Positions 9,101 to 17,682 of a stretch of 64,000 bases of DNA are shown here, in pieces. The stretch is taken from positions 104,708 through 168,707 of the forward strand of contig JAJDAC010000005.1 of assembly GCA_029262065.1 (NCBI GenBank). The letters are read 5' to 3'. The DNA is from Candidatus Krumholzibacteriota bacterium (GTDB lineage: Bacteria; Krumholzibacteriota; Krumholzibacteriia; JAJRXK01). Position 1 is the stretch's first letter, and each line of letters opens with the position of its first letter. Made by a program: the position numbers and the translations under genes. Below the pieces are notes generated by a model, which worked only from the letters and a program-made list of their open reading frames with translations, made no database searches and was not told where the DNA came from.

Positions 9101-10214
9101 TGGACGAACTGTTGGAGTTACCCGTGGCCGCCAGCAGCACCACGTCCAGGCCGTAGGCGTAGTTCGCGGCGTCCTGGGCGGCTTGGTTGTAGGAACTGCC
9201 ACCGAAGCTCATGCTGATGACCGTCGCGCCGTTGTTGGCGGCGTAGTAGATCGACGCGATCCACGCCGACGACGGAAGACCACCGGTCGTCGTGAAGTCG
9301 GAAATACTCTTCAGCGGCATGACGGAGCATCCGCCGGCCACGCCGGCCACGCCGAGTGCATTGTTTGCACGCGCAGCGGCCACGCCGGCACACGCGGTGC
9401 CATGACCTGGCCCGTAGCCGTTGGCCAAAGACGGCGTGTTGTCGTTGGGGTTGTTGTCGCCGTCGGCGTAATCCCAACCGTTGATGTCGTCGATCAATCC
9501 GTTGAAGTCGTCGTCGACGCCGTTCAAGACCTCACCGGGGTTGGTCCAGATGCGCAGGTCTGGGTGGGTCATGTCCACGCCGCTGTCGATGATGGCAATG
9601 ACCACGTTGGCGTCGCCGTATCCCTGCGACGAGTCCCAGGCCGTCTGTGCCTTCGCATCGAAGCCCACGGTTCCCACTGGCACGCCGGCCGGATGGCCGC
9701 CGCAACCCCAGCAGTAGTTCTTCATCTGACCGGTGTTGTTGTGTCCCCACTGAAGCGCGTACTTGGTGTCGTTGGGGATGGCCGACGTATAGCTCAAGAA
9801 CTCCGGCTCGGCGAATTCTACGTTGGGGTCCTTGGCGTAACGGGCAGCAATAGCCACCACGTCGGCGCCAACCGGCAGCTCGAGTATGCGCCAGCGCGAC
9901 ATGCCGATGGCCGGGTTGCGATCGGTACGGGCCGAAACCCCCGCCAACGGCGAGATGCTCTGCACCTGTTCCTGCGTGGCGATTTCATCGAGTGAGGCAA
10001 TGCCCACGAGCGCGGTCGCGCCCTTGGACGCGTCGGCAATTTCCAGGGCATTCATGATGCTGGCCTGGAACTTCACGAGCACGCGGCCCGAGTGGATCGG
10101 ACGATCGGCCGTGTCAGGCTGACCAACCAGGTTTGGCGCGTTGGCGAATGCCGACGTAGCGAAGACGACCAGTGTGAGCAGAAGGGTCAGGCTGCGAAAT
10201 GTAGATTTCTTCAC
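6144..10214 (-). CDS. Secreted subtilisin-like (S8) serine protease with dockerin-like and FlgD-like C-terminal domains
   Basis: 1356 residues. A signal peptide (about 1-25, LLLTLVVFATSAFA) is followed by an inhibitor-like propeptide region and a peptidase S8 domain with the triad D210 (IAIIDSGVD), H271 (GPGHGTACAGV) and S469 (NGTSCATPYAAG), and the oxyanion Asn366 (AATGN). The middle third consists of beta-rich domains, one (LDDPNDFPEPDETNN) resembling CARDB. Around residues 1035-1080 a dockerin-like pair is present (DINGDLDVNLIDVGEFANDF and WDGTLNLVDVGQLAN). The last 90 residues are the FlgD-like tail (YPNPFNPMTEIRFDL ... YDVAGRLVSVL ... SGTYHYQLEMGG ... LLK). It should digest proteins outside the cell. 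The start is GTG 10214, one base overlapping the TAG of the upstream gene and preceded by an ideal ribosome site (10219-10230), so translation is coupled. Confidence 0.93.
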   Translation of the reverse strand: MKKSTFRSLTLLLTLVVFATSAFANAPNLVGQPDTADRPIHSGRVLVKFQASIMNALEIADASKGATALVGIASLDEIATQEQVQSISPLAGVSARTDRNPAIGMSRWRILELPVGADVVAIAARYAKDPNVEFAEPEFLSYTSAIPNDTKYALQWGHNNTGQMKNYCWGCGGHPAGVPVGTVGFDAKAQTAWDSSQGYGDANVVIAIIDSGVDMTHPDLRIWTNPGEVLNGVDDDFNGLIDDINGWDYADGDNNPNDNTPSLANGYGPGHGTACAGVAAARANNALGVAGVAGGCSVMPLKSISDFTTTGGLPSSAWIASIYYAANNGATVISMSFGGSSYNQAAQDAANYAYGLDVVLLAATGNSNSSSISYPSAYTNVIAVGAASPCGDRKRSSSNGAEVNPGVVTDPNSYTCDGERWWGSSYGVNTQDAVNAVDVIAPTILPTTDIQGALAYDPGDYSDWFNGTSCATPYAAGVVALLRSAYPAWTNAQVRAQLVATATDVVNVEAGAGWDRYSGYGLVNAGAALAQPDFVAFEEAGWFDPVVPREVATSTFGSVPVPATLTGDGTSYLNGAFRNFGNATSMAGMQWWTRIDGVNRIAFSAAATGIGGGFHFLNAGQSVTGGRHAVTVLLDDPNDFPEPDETNNNFGRQYVWTPVDMTPNTLASRAAPPVFTADNLVVIASGNVAESLNDAVGMPADFGAGYWRAVATHAASLADNYDPYLMNPSTDVFTGLDSGSWTGIWSAGGPGATDFVLVNDNTVGTAHEVAVYNLGGTGSYFVETRYSGTPYFVDNGATESVPLANDEMLIVREIRSPDAAATFRVSVEVTGATQPVTLNVYDPTFTIGNNAAALAQVPTDPSGFAFIDVASTSAEWYGLTVVRHPLEGTGPIEVTLRVRPAVQMTIDLPVPGEKSVYSVPDGSGTPINQAWLWSGTPGDLAVPADGSFTVNVLSSPGGLPLVGIPASEIYLTGASFITCPDGATADGPTDGTGTTLFSQALSAGGSFFTEVSMDYVPSVSAIFTGTGSLLSNSSDINGDLDVNLIDVGEFANDFGGAYNYRSDFVWDGTLNLVDVGQLANAVGAACLSKSAVATSDAVVLDDMGLYFDQAGTQRVTSLEPGRTVSAYVVLKGPATAEGILGWEGSLETSDNVRVLEWLLPDASLDVGSGGDHVVGTGGVVRGENGQSLVLASVRLQVTNAAPAQLYLRPAQLLSAGVESPSIAIAGDATTTTRLRGVRVDGADVQMPTAEINSQGGAPSGTYVFRGVNLANYPNPFNPMTEIRFDLPRSGVANVRIYDVAGRLVSVLGGQTLSTGTHMLVWNGTDNRGEQVVSGTYHYQLEMGGETLDKGRMVLLK

Positions 10215-10726
10215 TACCGATCACCTCCTTGCTTACCAAAGCGGGACTTGCTGCTGCCCGTCGGGGCGGCCTTGGCATTGCTGGGAACGGCGGGCGTATC
10301 ACGCACTGCCTTCTCGGCCCGCAGTACGGTCTGCGGATTCTTCGAAACCTCGATGAGGCGCGCGATATTGGTTTCGATCTTCTTGGCCAACTCGGTGTTT
10401 CCCACACTCTGGGCGTACTCGAGTTGGTAACCGAAGATGTCCAGGCGCAGTTGCAGCGAGGCGTCTTCCATCTGGCGTTGGATCGCCGGGCGTTGCTCAG
10501 CCGAGGTCGCGAGCGAGCGGTCGGTAAGCAGCTTCACTTGCTGTTGGTATTGTTCCACGCGGGTCTCAATCTGCTGCGCGACCTGGATCGCGGGGAGCAT
10601 TGAAACCGCTGGCGCGGCTTGTTCCACGGCGGGCGTTGGACTGGATGCCTGTGGAATGGGAGAAGAAGCAGGAGCGGTCGAAACGGCCAGGAGCGAGAGG
10701 GCCCCGGCCAGGAGAGCATGGTGCAT
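10214..10726 (-). CDS. Small exported Ala/Gln-rich protein, unknown function
   Basis: 170 residues from ATG 10726, which has AAGGAG four bases upstream. MHHALLAGALSLLAVSTAPASS is a signal peptide with a probable cleavage after PAS. The mature part is predicted helical and Gln/Lys/Glu-rich (VAQQIETRVEQYQQQVKLL ... QRQMEDASLQLRLDIFGYQL ... ELAKKIETNIARLIEVSKN), suggesting a coiled coil. The C-terminus is basic. No family was recognised. Its stop codon overlaps the start of the subtilase by one base, so the two are co-translated. A periplasmic chaperone or accessory role for the protease is possible but only inferred from coupling. Confidence 0.75.
   Translation of the reverse strand: MHHALLAGALSLLAVSTAPASSPIPQASSPTPAVEQAAPAVSMLPAIQVAQQIETRVEQYQQQVKLLTDRSLATSAEQRPAIQRQMEDASLQLRLDIFGYQLEYAQSVGNTELAKKIETNIARLIEVSKNPQTVLRAEKAVRDTPAVPSNAKAAPTGSSKSRFGKQGGDR
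10219..10230 (-). promoter_or_regulatory. Full-length Shine-Dalgarno sequence
   Basis: AAGGAGGTGATC on the minus strand complements the entire 3' end of 16S rRNA (gatcacctcctt reads on the plus strand). It sits five bases before the GTG start of the subtilase and inside the last codons of the upstream gene. It decides the GTG start and predicts very strong ribosome binding. Confidence 0.8.
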
Positions 10727-10889
10727 GTGACTCCTTGAAAATATTGCAGATAGGCGGATAGGCCCACATAGAAAGCGCCACCGAATGGGAGCGGTAACAG
10801 CGCTCAATGATACACGAGTTGATCAACTGTGGGTTGAGGGTCTTCCCGGAGTCGTATTTGGGCGCGGCGATCCGACGCGGAAACGGGTT

Positions 10890-11227
10890 CACTAGGTGAT
10901 ATCCTGACCCGCTATCGAGCATCGCTGCTTGCGCAGTTGCAGAAGCACCTTCGCCAACTGCTGAGCTATGACGCCAACAGCCTCGAAGTCCTGGGCGATG
11001 GCGGCTTCGATCGTCTGGTCGAAGACCTCCTCGACGATCCCACCAATGCCCCCAAGCGCGTCGCGGCCTACGAGGTCATCCGCGAACTGGGTGTCGGTGG
11101 CATGGGCACCGTCTACGAAGCGCGCCAGCAGAATCCCAATCGCAACGTGAGTACGAAAACGGCGCGACCGGGCAACAGCCATTCTTCGCCATGGAACTCA
11201 TACAGGGAGAAGAACTCGACCGCTAGC
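10890..11227 (+). pseudogene. Broken Ser/Thr kinase gene, N-lobe fragment
   Basis: One frame reads through a helical leader (LTRYRASLLAQLQKHLRQLL ... GDGGFDRLVEDLLDDPTN) into YEVIRELGVGGMGTVYEAR, the glycine-rich loop of a Hanks kinase. Shortly after (about 11150) the reading continues in another frame as GQQPFFAMELIQGEELDR, which matches the hinge region of such kinases, and then stops at 11224-11226. The catalytic lysine, alpha-C region, HRD and DFG motifs are absent, so an internal deletion plus loss of the 3' part is likely. The remaining bases to 11345 show no recognisable coding sequence. Confidence 0.6.
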
Positions 11228-11360
11228 CAATGTAACCACATCACAGAAAGTTGCTGGACCGCACGGTGGGAGCGAATAATTGGGTCGGGTTCCTTCGGTG
11301 GGGTCGTGAACGCGGTTGCCCGATTGAGAGATTCACCCATCACAGATCACACTGTTCCTA

Positions 11361-11366
11361 TATAAT
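11361..11366 (+). promoter_or_regulatory. Possible -10 element
   Basis: TATAAT lies 28 bases before the ATG at 11394 in a locally AT-rich patch. No convincing TTGACA is present at the proper distance, so this is only a candidate. Confidence 0.3.
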
Positions 11367-11393
11367 GATACGGACCCGATCGAGGGGGAATCC

Positions 11394-12326
11394 ATGCAAC
11401 GTACACGGTTTGTATTCGGCGCTCTGGTCCGGCTGCCCATGCTGGCCAGGCTAGCCATGCTGGTCCTGCTCACGTGTTTCCCGGGATTGACTCCATTGGC
11501 CGTCTCGGCCACGCCCTGCGCTCCCGCCACGCTGACGATCGACCTGGATAACCAGGGAGTTCCCGTCGTGCACGCGACCGGCGATCCGGTGTTGGCCTAT
11601 GTGCTACAGGCAACTGGCGATCTCCTTGCGCCCTGGCTCACGTTGGCCCCTTTCACGGGTAGCCTCGACTACGTCGACCCCGACGCTCCGCTCCTGCCCG
11701 CGCGTTATTACCGCGCCGTTTGCGTGGAGTCGGGCGCCGTGCTTAGCCAGAACGCGGTGGGGTACGTGAAGGTGAAGCGGCTCGCGGGGCAACGCGCAAT
11801 GGCCATTGGCTGCCTGAATGCCCCCGGCGGTTTGCCACCCACGGTATCCCAACTCATCGGTGGGCTGGTCGAGGGACAGATTCCCCTGGGCACGACGGTG
11901 CATGTGTGGAACGGCGTGCAGTTCGAGAGCGCGGTGCTGGGGGAGTCGGGGTGGATCAACGACCCCCTCGTGCTTCCCGGCTTTGGGTTCTGGATCGACG
12001 TGGACGACGCCAACGATCCGCACGACATCTACATGATCGGCGAAGTCCCGACGCAGGAACTGATCGTGGTGTCCGACATTCAAGACGACCTTGTGGGCGT
12101 TCCGTATCCGGTCGACGTGGTGTGGGACGACACCGCGCTGGCCGGCATGGCGCCGTTCGGCTCCACCATGACCATCTGGAATGGAACGACGTTCGTGGAC
12201 TACGTGAAATCGCCCATGGGTTGGAGCGGCAACCCGGTCACGCTGACCGCGGGCGAAGCCGTCTTCCTTTCCACCGGCGTGGAGCTCAATCTCAACACCT
12301 GTGCCAAGCCGTACGATTGGCCGTGA
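11394..12326 (+). CDS. Exported protein of unknown function with internal repeat
   Basis: 310 residues from ATG 11394 with GAGGGGGA just upstream. A long signal peptide (LPMLARLAMLVLLTCFPGL ... AVSA) is followed by a beta-rich domain ending DLLAPWLTLAPF ... YVDPDAPLLPARYYRAV, a pattern common near the ends of exported beta proteins. Residues about 125-300 contain two copies of a unit: GTTVHVWNGVQFESAVLGES-GW-NDPLVL-PGFGFWI and GSTMTIWNGTTFVDYVKS-GW-GNPVTL-AGEAVFL. There is no FlgD-like tail of its own, but the next gene has one. The 46-base gap to 12373 suggests an operon. No family name can be given. Confidence 0.75.
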   Translation: MQRTRFVFGALVRLPMLARLAMLVLLTCFPGLTPLAVSATPCAPATLTIDLDNQGVPVVHATGDPVLAYVLQATGDLLAPWLTLAPFTGSLDYVDPDAPLLPARYYRAVCVESGAVLSQNAVGYVKVKRLAGQRAMAIGCLNAPGGLPPTVSQLIGGLVEGQIPLGTTVHVWNGVQFESAVLGESGWINDPLVLPGFGFWIDVDDANDPHDIYMIGEVPTQELIVVSDIQDDLVGVPYPVDVVWDDTALAGMAPFGSTMTIWNGTTFVDYVKSPMGWSGNPVTLTAGEAVFLSTGVELNLNTCAKPYDWP

Positions 12327-12372
12327 TGCAGAAATCCGCGGCGGGCGAGCGCCCATGCGAAAGGCCTTGATC

Positions 12373-13194
12373 ATGCAAACACGCTTACGCACTTCGATCG
12401 CAGCCATCGTGCTCGCCGTTCTGTTCGTGCCTGCGGCCCAGGCGCGCGTAGAGCTGGTCTGGGGTGACGCCAACGGATTCACCATCGATGGCGTGAGTGT
12501 CTTCGATCACGGAACGTCGACGTTGTTGGCCCAGCTTATTCTTACACCGAGCCCGGCCGCGCCGCCCGATCCTACCGCCCCCGACGGCGTTGGAAGCGGA
12601 GACCAGCTACTGGCGTCGCACGTGCTGAACGTCGACGCCGCGAATCCCCAGGCGGCATTCCTTCAGAATCTGGCGACCGCCGTGGGCCCGCCGCTTGCGG
12701 GTGAGACGGTGTACCTGCGCGTGTTCGCGGGCACCAGCGTCGTCTTGGGCACCCGCTTCGCGGAGGCGGCCGTGGTGACGGTGCAGGACATCACCGTACA
12801 ACCGCCGCAGGCCGTGACCTTCACGGGATCGCCGCCCGCGGCTGGCTTCGGCGCGCCGCCGCAGGAGTTGAACCTGACCGTGACCAACCCCACGACCAAT
12901 CTGCCGACTGCGCGCACGGTGTGGTTGGGCGAGGCCAGGCCGAATCCGTTCAATCCTCGCACGACGCTATCGTTGCGGGTGCCGCCCGGCGGGGCGGAGG
13001 TAGTAGTGTCCGTATTCGATGCTCGCGGACGGCGAGTGGGCACGATGGCCAACGGCTGGTTTTCGGGCGGCGAACGAACGCTCGAGTGGCATGGCACCGA
13101 CACGAACGGCCGACCGTTGCCGTCGGGGGTATACCGGGCCCGACTGCAAGCCGGCGATCACACCCAGGTGCGGGCGATGGTGTTGGTGCGCTGA
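12373..13194 (+). CDS. Exported protein with FlgD-like C-terminal tail
   Basis: 273 residues from ATG 12373 (AAAGG upstream); ATG 12355 in the same frame would add MRKALI. A signal peptide (TSIAAIVLAVLFVPAAQA) leads into a domain rich in beta strands (VELVWGDANGFTIDGVSVFD). Residues about 185-273 form the tail: GEARPNPFNPRTTLSLRVP, then VSVFDARGRRVGTM, EWHGTDTNGRPLPSGVYRAR and a final VLVR. The central part has no recognised family. The FlgD-like fold is a beta-sandwich and in related bacteria it caps exported proteins. Confidence 0.8.
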   Translation: MQTRLRTSIAAIVLAVLFVPAAQARVELVWGDANGFTIDGVSVFDHGTSTLLAQLILTPSPAAPPDPTAPDGVGSGDQLLASHVLNVDAANPQAAFLQNLATAVGPPLAGETVYLRVFAGTSVVLGTRFAEAAVVTVQDITVQPPQAVTFTGSPPAAGFGAPPQELNLTVTNPTTNLPTARTVWLGEARPNPFNPRTTLSLRVPPGGAEVVVSVFDARGRRVGTMANGWFSGGERTLEWHGTDTNGRPLPSGVYRARLQAGDHTQVRAMVLVR

Positions 13195-13233
13195 CCTGAC
13201 GGAAACGCGGGCTTGGAAAGCACGCTCTGAACG

Positions 13234-15885
13234 TCAGCGCTTCCCCTGCCAGTTCACCACCAGCGTAATCGGGTACGCGGCGTTCCTGTCTTCCGGCATT
13301 CCGATCACGAACCGTGTTCCGTCGCTCGAGGAGTCCCACGACTCGTCGGCCACGGTGGGGAAGAGCACCTCCGGACGGTCAATCGTCACCAACTCGTTCA
13401 GCGTGACTCTCGTCGCCGTGACGGAGCCGCCTCCGTCCATGCAGTAGATCTCAGTGCCCGCGGCGTTCCACCCCAGCAGCCATTCCGCGCCATCGGTGGA
13501 CAGCTGCCATTTGCCATCGGCGCTGGGGAAACGCGTGAGATACGCCTCATACGTTCCACTCTCGTTCGACAGGTAGGCCAGCCATTGGCCATCGGGTGAG
13601 AATTGTCCCCAGCCTTCGTCGTAATCGGTAGAGATGAACGATGATGCCTCTTTGGTCTCCAAAGAAAGAACCCAGAGGTCGTCGCGTCCCTCCGAATGGT
13701 TCATGGCGATATGCTTTCCATCGGACGACCACGACCAGGCCTCGTCGTTCGATTCGCTCGAGTAGAGAAGCTCCGCTTCCCCCGTCCCGTCGGCCGCACG
13801 GACATAGATGTCTCCCGGCCCGCCGCGGTTGGATTGAAAGGCGATGCGGCGGCCGTCGGGCGACCAGACCGGCGAGGATTCGTTCGATTCGGCAAAGGTC
13901 AGCCGGCTGCCCACGTTCCGTTCAACGTCGAACACCCATATGTCACCGTTGCCGGAGTCCTGGGGCTTTACGCTGACGGCGAGCCGCGTGTCGTCGGGAG
14001 ATAGCCGGATGTAGCCGTAGCGGCCGACATCGCCAATGGTGCCCAGGACCGCGCCCTCTCGGTCGTACCACGAAAGCGCGGTGCTGGAGGGGCCGCCCTG
14101 TTGGAAGATAAGCGTTCCCGCGTTTGAAACCCCGAACGCGCCCGACCAATAGTTGGGCTGAGACAGGGCTTCTTCGCCCACGGGGAAGCCGTCCCCCGTC
14201 AGCTCGAGGCGAGCTGCATCGAAGGGTCTTGCCATCAGAAAACCATCGCGCACCCAGAAGATGTGCCCGAGCGCGTAGGCGGCGTTGGACGAGGTCTGCA
14301 TGAGTTCGCGCGTATCGTCGGCGTCGATCGTTCCCACCCAAAGCGAGTTCACGTTATCTCCGTCGGCGGCGGAGTGGCTGGCGCGTACGTACAGATAGTT
14401 TCGGCCATCGGGTAGGAAGAACGGAAACCGATGCGTGCTTTCGCCGGAACGTTGTCGATCGAGTTTCGTGAGCGGAGACGACGAGCCGCCGCTCGCGGAT
14501 ACGCGGTGGAGAGAAGTGTTCGTGCTGGGAGCGAAAACAATGACGTCGTCGCTATTCCATGTACCGCCGCGGCCATCGGGTGCTTCCGTGATCGTCACCG
14601 GAGCGCCGCCGTCGATCGCCTGCTTCTTCAGGACGCCATCGACGAAGTACGCCAGGTATCGGCCATCGGGAGACCAGAACGGATAGCGCGCGCCCGCAGT
14701 ACCGGCCAACACCTGGGCTTCGTCCGAATCCAGAGATCGCAGGTACAGCGTCGGCGATGTGCCTTGCGACCCGGCGCTGAAAGTGATTCTGCTTCCGTCG
14801 GGTGAGATGCTCAATGACCCACCGTACGCGCCGTATCCGTTGAACCGGGTTTCCCTGGGAGGAGTTATCGACGCCCGGACCTCTGGCCGTGCCGGTGCCT
14901 GTTTCGTAAGCGCAATCCAGCCGAGTGCTCCGGCGGCAACCACGGCGAGCGCGGCCACCGCCCACGCCACTCGCGCGCGGCCGCGTCCGGAGGCCACTGT
15001 CACGTGTTCGGAGGTTGTTGCTTCTATCTCGTCTGCCTCGTTTGACGACAGGGTAATGCGTGCCTCGCCGATGTCGCGCAACCGCAACTGCGGATCCTTC
15101 TCGAAACAGCGAGTCAAAAGGCGCCGTACCTTCAGCGGCGTGGCCGCGGGAAGCCTTTCCAGATCAGGTGTGCGATGCAGGACCAGGGCCAGGGTGTCGG
15201 TGATCGTCTCACCGTGAAAGACATGATCGCCGGTAAGCATCTCGTACAGGATTACCCCGAACGACCAGATGTCGGTGCGCTTGTCGAGCGGCTTACCGCG
15301 AGCCTGTTCGGGGCTCATATAGGCGGCGGTTCCCAGGATCATGCCCGGCTGCGTGAAGGCCTGCGTGATGGTGGGCGAGCTGAGGATGTCGACCTCTTCG
15401 GCGGGGTCGCCCGCGTAGGCCGAAGCCAGACCGAAATCGAGGATCTTCACTTTGTCACTACCCACCACGACATTGGCCGGCTTGAGATCCCGGTGGACGA
15501 TGCCCTTGTCGTGCGCCTCTTCCAAGCCCGCCGCGATGCCGGCCGCGATCCGGAACGCGTCCTCCATGGGCAGGGGACCCTGCTGCATCAGGTCGGACAG
15601 ATCCTGCCCCTCGGCCACTTCCATGATAAGGAAGGACCCGCTCTGGGACTGCTCCAGACCGTAGAGTACGGCAATGTTGGGGTGATTCAACGAAGCCAGC
15701 ACCTTGGCTTCGCGTTGGAATCGGGCCATTCGCTCGGGGTCGTTGGCCACGTCGGCTGTGAGCATCTTGAGGGCGACCTCGCGACCCAACTTGAGGTCGC
15801 GAGCACGGTAGACCTCGCCCATGCCGCCAGCGCCCAGCTTGTCCAGAATCTCGTAGTTGTTGAGGGTCTTGCCGATCAAATGCAT
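13234..15885 (-). CDS. Membrane Ser/Thr protein kinase with WD40-like (PD40) sensor domain
   Basis: 883 residues from ATG 15885. The cytoplasmic kinase domain (about 11-270) is complete: glycine loop LGAGGMGEV at 18-25, Lys40 in VALKML, HRDLKPAN at 131-138, DFG at 150-152 and the activation-loop APE equivalent MSPEQ. A single transmembrane helix (AWAVAALAVVAAGALGWIAL, about 305-325) separates it from a roughly 550-residue C-terminal region of PD40 propeller blades (ISPDGSRITFSAG, WSPDGRYLAYFVDG, LSPDDTRLAVSV, WSPDGRRIAFQSNR, FSPDGQWLAYLSN). It presumably senses a ligand or status in the periplasm and phosphorylates cytoplasmic targets. TTG 15879 (then MIGKTL) is an attractive alternative start because homologues usually begin that way. 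Confidence 0.93.
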   Translation of the reverse strand: MHLIGKTLNNYEILDKLGAGGMGEVYRARDLKLGREVALKMLTADVANDPERMARFQREAKVLASLNHPNIAVLYGLEQSQSGSFLIMEVAEGQDLSDLMQQGPLPMEDAFRIAAGIAAGLEEAHDKGIVHRDLKPANVVVGSDKVKILDFGLASAYAGDPAEEVDILSSPTITQAFTQPGMILGTAAYMSPEQARGKPLDKRTDIWSFGVILYEMLTGDHVFHGETITDTLALVLHRTPDLERLPAATPLKVRRLLTRCFEKDPQLRLRDIGEARITLSSNEADEIEATTSEHVTVASGRGRARVAWAVAALAVVAAGALGWIALTKQAPARPEVRASITPPRETRFNGYGAYGGSLSISPDGSRITFSAGSQGTSPTLYLRSLDSDEAQVLAGTAGARYPFWSPDGRYLAYFVDGVLKKQAIDGGAPVTITEAPDGRGGTWNSDDVIVFAPSTNTSLHRVSASGGSSSPLTKLDRQRSGESTHRFPFFLPDGRNYLYVRASHSAADGDNVNSLWVGTIDADDTRELMQTSSNAAYALGHIFWVRDGFLMARPFDAARLELTGDGFPVGEEALSQPNYWSGAFGVSNAGTLIFQQGGPSSTALSWYDREGAVLGTIGDVGRYGYIRLSPDDTRLAVSVKPQDSGNGDIWVFDVERNVGSRLTFAESNESSPVWSPDGRRIAFQSNRGGPGDIYVRAADGTGEAELLYSSESNDEAWSWSSDGKHIAMNHSEGRDDLWVLSLETKEASSFISTDYDEGWGQFSPDGQWLAYLSNESGTYEAYLTRFPSADGKWQLSTDGAEWLLGWNAAGTEIYCMDGGGSVTATRVTLNELVTIDRPEVLFPTVADESWDSSSDGTRFVIGMPEDRNAAYPITLVVNWQGKR

Positions 15886-15993
15886 TTCCTGGGGTAGTGT
15901 GTCGGAGCACACTACCGGCCAAAGGGCGCGAGGTCAAATTGGGTGCGCGGGCTCCGTAGCAGAGGCCGCGTAGAAGTGGCCGTGAGGACAACT

Positions 15994-17475
15994 TCAACGG
16001 GAGCGCGCCATTTGGACCGGCGGAGTCGAAGTATCCTCGTCGCGGTCACCCATGAACCATGCGCCGGCCGACAGACGTTCGTACTGCAGCAGGGTCTCGC
16101 CCGGGGTCGGCGCCGAAACCATACCCACCGGTTCCACGCGAATGCGGATAGGCTCGATACTCCCCGACGCCGTTCGCAGATTTCCGACGGCGTCGTAGGA
16201 ATACGTGTCGGAGTTGAACTTGAACGCGCCAAGGACCAGGCCCGACAACGCGGCGTTGGGCAGGGGCCACGCGGGTTGACCGTTGGCCAGCGTCATGTTC
16301 GCAACGACTCCACCGCGACGGATGATCGACAGACGGTATCCATCGCCCGAAGGATAGTCGCCGGCCACGCGCAGCCCGTTGGGATCCCAGCCCACGCTCA
16401 GGTTGATGATGAGCGACTCGGCCTTGGAGTTGGCCGTCTTGTAACCCGCTTCGACACCCGAAATCTCGACCATGAACGACTGGCCAGGTGTGTCCAGCGC
16501 CACTCCGTGCAAACGCACCACGTCGGTGTCATCCCATAGGCCCTCCACCGTCATGCCAGGGGCGACGCCGTAGGTTCCGATCAAGCCACCCGATCCCGGG
16601 AGAGCCAGAACGGAACCGCACGTTCCACGGACGGCCTTGCCGTTGTGCACGAAACTGCTGCCGGTCATTTCAACTTCGGACACCGATGATCCAGGGGCAC
16701 GGGCGAACATGAAGTCCTGCGACCAGGTAAGATTGTCTACGGACATGGGCCAGGTAACGCCGATTTCGTCGACCTGCACCCAGCTTCCGTCGGGAAGCTC
16801 CACTGCGATCGACGACTCGAATTCGATTTGCGTACGAATGCCGGAGGCGCCGGCGCTTGCGCCGGTAAACGCGGCGACGCTGGTTCCCGTGAGCACAGGC
16901 GTTCCCTGCAGGGCCACGGCGGCTTGGGGCGAGTTGAATGATTGCGTTCCCACGATCAAACCGTTTTCCAGGAGCTCGAGCTGCACACCGTCGCTCGGCG
17001 ACTGCGATCCGTCGAGGCGAAGGACGATCTCGCTGTCGCGCAATTTCAGGCGCTGCCACAAGATGAAGTCAGAGCCGTCGACGAAGCCTTGCACCGTCCA
17101 GTCGATGTCGGTGGTCAGGGGCGACAGCGTACGGAATTGGTTGGCTGCTCCGTCGGTCTCTGAAAGATCGATGCAGACGCCGTCCAGACCGCTGCTACCG
17201 ATGGCGGCAATGACCAAGGCCCCCTGGCAGCTCGCGTACAACAGCGCGTTGCCCATGGGAACGTGGCGGATACCCGAGTAGAGAGTGGTGGCGCCCATCT
17301 TGGGCGCGGCCGCGGGGTCACCGGCGCCCTGCTGGTGTTCGGCGGAACTGTCCAGATACGTGGTCTGGGGCTCGACCAGATCACAGCCGCCCAGCGCGAA
17401 AATCGCGAATAGAAGGGCCAGGCTCGAGTTCAGGGCGGTCTTGGCGGCTTTGGGGAGGTGGATCGGGTTGAGCAT
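15994..17475 (-). CDS. Lipoprotein of unknown function
   Basis: 493 residues from ATG 17475, with GGAG six bases upstream; GTG 17481 is possible. The signal SSLALLFAIFALGGC ends in a lipobox with Cys at about residue 31. The mature protein is beta-rich with no motif I can name. It has a run of Gly/Ser-rich strands and a domain with DGSWVQVDEIGVTWPM. The gene is followed downstream by the divergent region of the kinase-PD40 gene (13234-15885), 108 bases away on the same strand, so the two may share a transcript. Confidence 0.7.
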   Translation of the reverse strand: MLNPIHLPKAAKTALNSSLALLFAIFALGGCDLVEPQTTYLDSSAEHQQGAGDPAAAPKMGATTLYSGIRHVPMGNALLYASCQGALVIAAIGSSGLDGVCIDLSETDGAANQFRTLSPLTTDIDWTVQGFVDGSDFILWQRLKLRDSEIVLRLDGSQSPSDGVQLELLENGLIVGTQSFNSPQAAVALQGTPVLTGTSVAAFTGASAGASGIRTQIEFESSIAVELPDGSWVQVDEIGVTWPMSVDNLTWSQDFMFARAPGSSVSEVEMTGSSFVHNGKAVRGTCGSVLALPGSGGLIGTYGVAPGMTVEGLWDDTDVVRLHGVALDTPGQSFMVEISGVEAGYKTANSKAESLIINLSVGWDPNGLRVAGDYPSGDGYRLSIIRRGGVVANMTLANGQPAWPLPNAALSGLVLGAFKFNSDTYSYDAVGNLRTASGSIEPIRIRVEPVGMVSAPTPGETLLQYERLSAGAWFMGDRDEDTSTPPVQMARSR

Positions 17476-17682
17476 TGGCACTCCAGTTCGGGTTCGCGGG
17501 CTTGATTGCTGCCTCTATGAATCTGAACGCTGGGAGATGGCCAACCGCACACGCCTTTTCCGGTTACCGCCCCGTTTGGCTTTGAGGTGGATCAGCCGAA
17601 ATCGACGTGGCCGGATTCCCCCCGGTTCCACGCGTATACGGCCAAGAGAGGTTCATGCCCCAATCAACCCGCAGAGAAACCC

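Noticed and set aside
10219..10230. Apparent 3' end of a 16S rRNA gene on the plus strand (gatcacctcctt)
   Set aside because: No rRNA sequence precedes it. It is the complement of the ribosome site for the minus-strand subtilase.
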